A stretch of DNA of 64,000 bases, from assembly GCA_030063045.1 (NCBI GenBank), contig JAQSEB010000093.1:558001-622000 (forward strand), in the 5' to 3' direction. How positions within the stretch are numbered: the stretch's first letter is position 1; each line of letters opens with the position of its first letter. The translations under genes were made by a program, and so were the position numbers. Origin of the DNA: Pratylenchus scribneri. Its lineage: Eukaryota; Nematoda; Chromadorea; Rhabditida; Pratylenchidae. Shown here in pieces: positions 60,977 through 64,000 of the stretch. Under the pieces are notes generated by a model. The model did not search any database. It saw only the letters and a program-made list of their open reading frames with translations, and was not told the DNA's origin.

Positions 60977-63900
60977 ATGTCCTTCTTTGAAATCGAACGA
61001 GTGGAGCCATCGCATAGTGCAAGTCGAAACACACGTGGAGAAATTGCACACATCCGCTTTCTGCCACTGGAGGAATCAGAAAGGCCGGATATGGCATTGG
61101 AAACATTGATACAACATTTGCTTGATCGTGTCCTTCAAGGGCATCCACCACCATTGAAAGTTGGCCTACAAGTTCATCCACCGTCTTTCCACAATCCGTT
61201 TACAATTCCATTGAGACCTCCACAACAGAACAATGCAGCAGCATTGGCAGCGGCAATTGAGCGATTGAATGAGCAATCGGAGGCTGGAATTGAATTGTTG
61301 TCTGGAACAACAGTATGTAAGGTCCTTGCCGTATGGCCACTCCGACAAATTGATAACAGAGGTGTACAAATTTTTTTCCTTGTATTTCACATTTTTGATT
61401 TAGGAGCATGCAGTCTCGATCTTGAACACAAATCTTCAATTAAATGTCAATCCCTTGTTCGAATTGACAATCCAACGGATCGATTTTGTCTTGCACGTGC
61501 AATTTATATTGGAATGGGACATATTTTATCACAACATAACCGAATGGATCGCGGATGGTTTAGAAATTTTTGTGCACAACAACATTTACACGGTGAAAAG
61601 GCTAGAAATTGGTTTCAAAATGCTGGTGTTCCATTGGATTTACAATTTTATGGATTGGAACATGTGGAAGCAATGCAACGTTGGATCAATGAGAGGAATG
61701 GAAGAGAGGGAATAATTCGTCTGGTTGTCTTCAAGAAAGAAAATCAATATCGAATTGTGTACAAGGGTGAAGGAAGAGGGTCCATTTACAATCTATGTCT
61801 TCTCTTGGAACAACAACATTATTCCTATATTGCTCGTCCGGAACAGCTGTTCAAGGCCCAACGTTATTGCATTGATTGCGAACGGACGGCAACACGTTAT
61901 CGACATTGGGCCGGATGCAAAATTTATTGTCGCAACTGTATGCGCTCCGGTCCAGAATTCCCATGTAAAGCACAAATGTTGCCAAATAGGCAACACAGCA
62001 GCATTCGATGTCAAGAATGTCAATTCATTTTTCCAACGCAACAATGTTTTGACTACCATTTGGTCAATCAAGCACCGCAGGATATATTTGGAAGGCAAAG
62101 AGATGGACGTGCGAATCGACCATTTCGCACAATTTGTCAAATGAGACGACAATGCCCTGAATGCTTGTTTATTGTATATGATGGTCAGAATCATGTCTGT
62201 CCAGCAATTGCTCGACAACAACAACATCAAGAACAACAACAACAAAATGAACCCCCAATTTGTCCATTTTGTTGGGGAAAACATGAACGCGATCAGCCTT
62301 GCTTTATCCAACCAATCACTGGAAATGAGAATCAGCCATGGATACCACCGGAATTACAACAACAGCAACAACCAATCCGAAGGGGCATAAATCGTGCTAG
62401 GCCAATTCGACTTTGTTTCTTTGATGCTGAAACAAGTCAAAATGAAGCAATCATTGTTGGAAATGCCGACCAACCGAATGCATACAAACATCGAGCCTTA
62501 CTCATCGTAGCCGAAATCATTTGCGAATTTTGCATTCGTGATGGAATTGATATCAATGAATTACCGGTTAAACGGGCTCCGGATTGCATTTGTGGACGTC
62601 CAGTTGGAAATCGGGGACGCCGCTGGTGTTCGCCACCTTTCTACAACGAACCCGGCGACAATACGCCAGTACCAGCGATGAATTTCAATCCACGAAGACT
62701 CTTCTTCCATAGTTTTGATGATGCGAATGTGAATCCGGCAGATGAATTTCTCGACTATTTGACAAAAACGGGCCCACAAAATGCGAAAACAATTTGTATC
62801 GCTCACAATGGTGGTAAATTCGATTTTCATCTCATCCTGGAAGCACTTCACAATCGAAATCAACCGCCTAAACGATTGTGTACAACCGGTTTGAAAATTT
62901 ACAGCATCAATCTTGGTGGACAGCATCAAAGGAAAGTAGTATTCAAGGATAGTCTCAACTATTTTTTCTGTTCGTTCATTTTCTTTTTTTTGGAATATTA
63001 ATTTGCAATTTTTTAATGTAGGTCCACTTGATGATCTGGTCAAAACATTCGATTTGCCTGCCACACATGCCACCTGCAAACCATTTTTCCCCTACATGTT
63101 TCTACGAAGAGAGAATTTGCATGTGCGATTGCGGGGATTACCACCAATGGACGATTATCAACCGCAATATATGAAACCGGGAAAACGGGACGCACTTATT
63201 CAATGGTATCGACTACATGAAACTGTCATCAAATTTCAACTTCGCGAACAACTTTTGCTCTATTGCACAAATGATGTGGCCATTCTTCGAGAAAGTGTGA
63301 TTCGTTTTCGAAAATTGATTGCCGACCATACCCAAGGCCTCGACCCATTTCAAATTGCATCCACTGGTGCAGGCCTTGCATTGGCAACAATGCGAAAATG
63401 TTTTCTCCCACCAAATTGGCTGGTCCATTCACCAGAAGGTGGCTATCTTCGGGGAAGACGAGCATCGGCTGAATCTTTGCGATACATACAAGTTTTTGAA
63501 AAACTCAACGATGCTCAGGGTAAAATTCAATGTGCAAATTGGTCAATTGGAGAAGCAACTGTGGAAGATTCGGGATATCGTTTGGATGGTCTTTGGTATC
63601 GCACACCACCATTGCGACCACTTGCAATTGAATATATGGGATGTTATTACCATGGTGAATAAACTAATGAATATTTTTTAAAATTGATAACATTAGGATG
63701 TCGTGAATGTTTCCCGGATAGAGATCAAAAATTAGCGGGTGGGAAAAATGCCGAACAGCTCTATGAGAGGACACAACAACGTCTTTACGAGCTGGAAAAT
63801 CTGCACAATCTTGAGCTACATGTTTTTTGGGGCCATGAATTGAAGAAAAAATTGCGCAGGGATGCCCGCTTTCGAGAATTATGGTTGAGTGAAGATGTGA

Positions 63901-64000
63901 ACACACGTCCAATGGATCCAAGAGAGGATGCACTCAGGGGTGGTCGCACAGAACCGTTCAAACTTTTCCATGAATGTAAAGAGGATGAGGAAATTATCTA
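60977..64000 (+). CDS. family B DNA polymerase, protein-primed (Polinton/Maverick-like), partial
   Basis: Exons 60977-62969 (perhaps with a 42-base in-frame intron at about 61361-61402), 63022-63654 and 63697 to the window end read as one frame. An N-terminal part with GLEHVEAM-type helices is followed by cysteine clusters at about 61866-62275 (CIDCERTATRYRHWAGCKIYC; CQECQFIF; CPECLFIV; CPFCWGKH) that look like zinc ribbons. The 3'-5' exonuclease motifs are all visible: Exo I FFDAETSQNE, Exo II IAHNGGKFDF, and Exo III YCTNDVAIL. VFKDSLNY and PLDDLVKTFDL are typical of the DNA_pol_B_2 family. The polymerase motifs (SLYPS, DTD) would lie beyond 64000. Introns and a possible trans-splice site (TTTTTTAG 3 bases before ATG) suggest a host-adapted or long-resident copy. 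No capsid, integrase or protease gene is in view. Confidence 0.85.

Noticed and set aside
1..64000. tRNA, rRNA or snoRNA genes
   Set aside because: I looked for the tRNA T-arm GTTCGANTC pattern and for rRNA-like blocks by eye and found none I could support. A covariance-model scan would be needed to be sure.

Overview
The window is animal nuclear DNA and almost certainly comes from a nematode. The genes are split by very small introns (about 40-60 bases, GT...TTTCAG or TTTAAAG). Two cuticlins (nematode cuticle proteins with a ZP domain) are present. Many genes sit head-to-tail only 130-290 bases apart, as in nematode operons processed by trans-splicing. Non-coding DNA is AT-rich. I cannot name the species; it is not C. 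elegans by sequence feel, and a clade IV nematode would fit but is only a guess.

Layout. 625-7880: cysteine-string protein DNJ-14 (-), ATP synthase gamma (+), ELL elongation factor (+) and a TTC9-like TPR protein (+). 8845-12967: two cuticlins arranged tail-to-tail whose central 1,047 bases are nearly identical in inverted orientation. 14012-14881: ESCRT-III subunit VPS2/CHMP2 (-). 15409-26521: a forward cluster of Tudor-SN, TSR1 (40S maturation) and WASH complex subunit 4. 26678-38280: a reverse cluster, read from the right, of NAF1, SPT5, PRO-1/WDR18, a coiled-coil/CH-like/ubiquitin-like fusion, and a macrodomain protein with an 11-residue repeat tail. 39399-40475: CAR-1/LSM14. 41126-44262: an ANO8-type anoctamin whose model stops before the last membrane helix.

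From about 44.3 kb the character changes. Genes become sparse, the + strand becomes pyrimidine-rich, and repeats accumulate. Two exons at 52775-54374 encode the first Ig domain of an UNC-5 netrin receptor with an unusual acidic insert. Around them lie a hAT-like MITE with an 8-bp target duplication, a large foldback element related to one inside the CH/ubiquitin gene, diverged tandem duplications, and a TIR-bounded array of small hairpins. The window ends in a two-gene unit: a small possible OB-fold protein followed by an intron-containing family B DNA polymerase of the protein-primed (Polinton/Maverick-like) type, cut by the window edge.

Functional grouping. The reverse cluster mixes RNP and ribosome biogenesis (NAF1, PRO-1) with transcription elongation (SPT5). 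The forward cluster also contains a ribosome biogenesis factor (TSR1). This is typical of nematode housekeeping operons. Exon boundaries were read by eye from frame, splice motifs and remembered family conservation; no database search was run.
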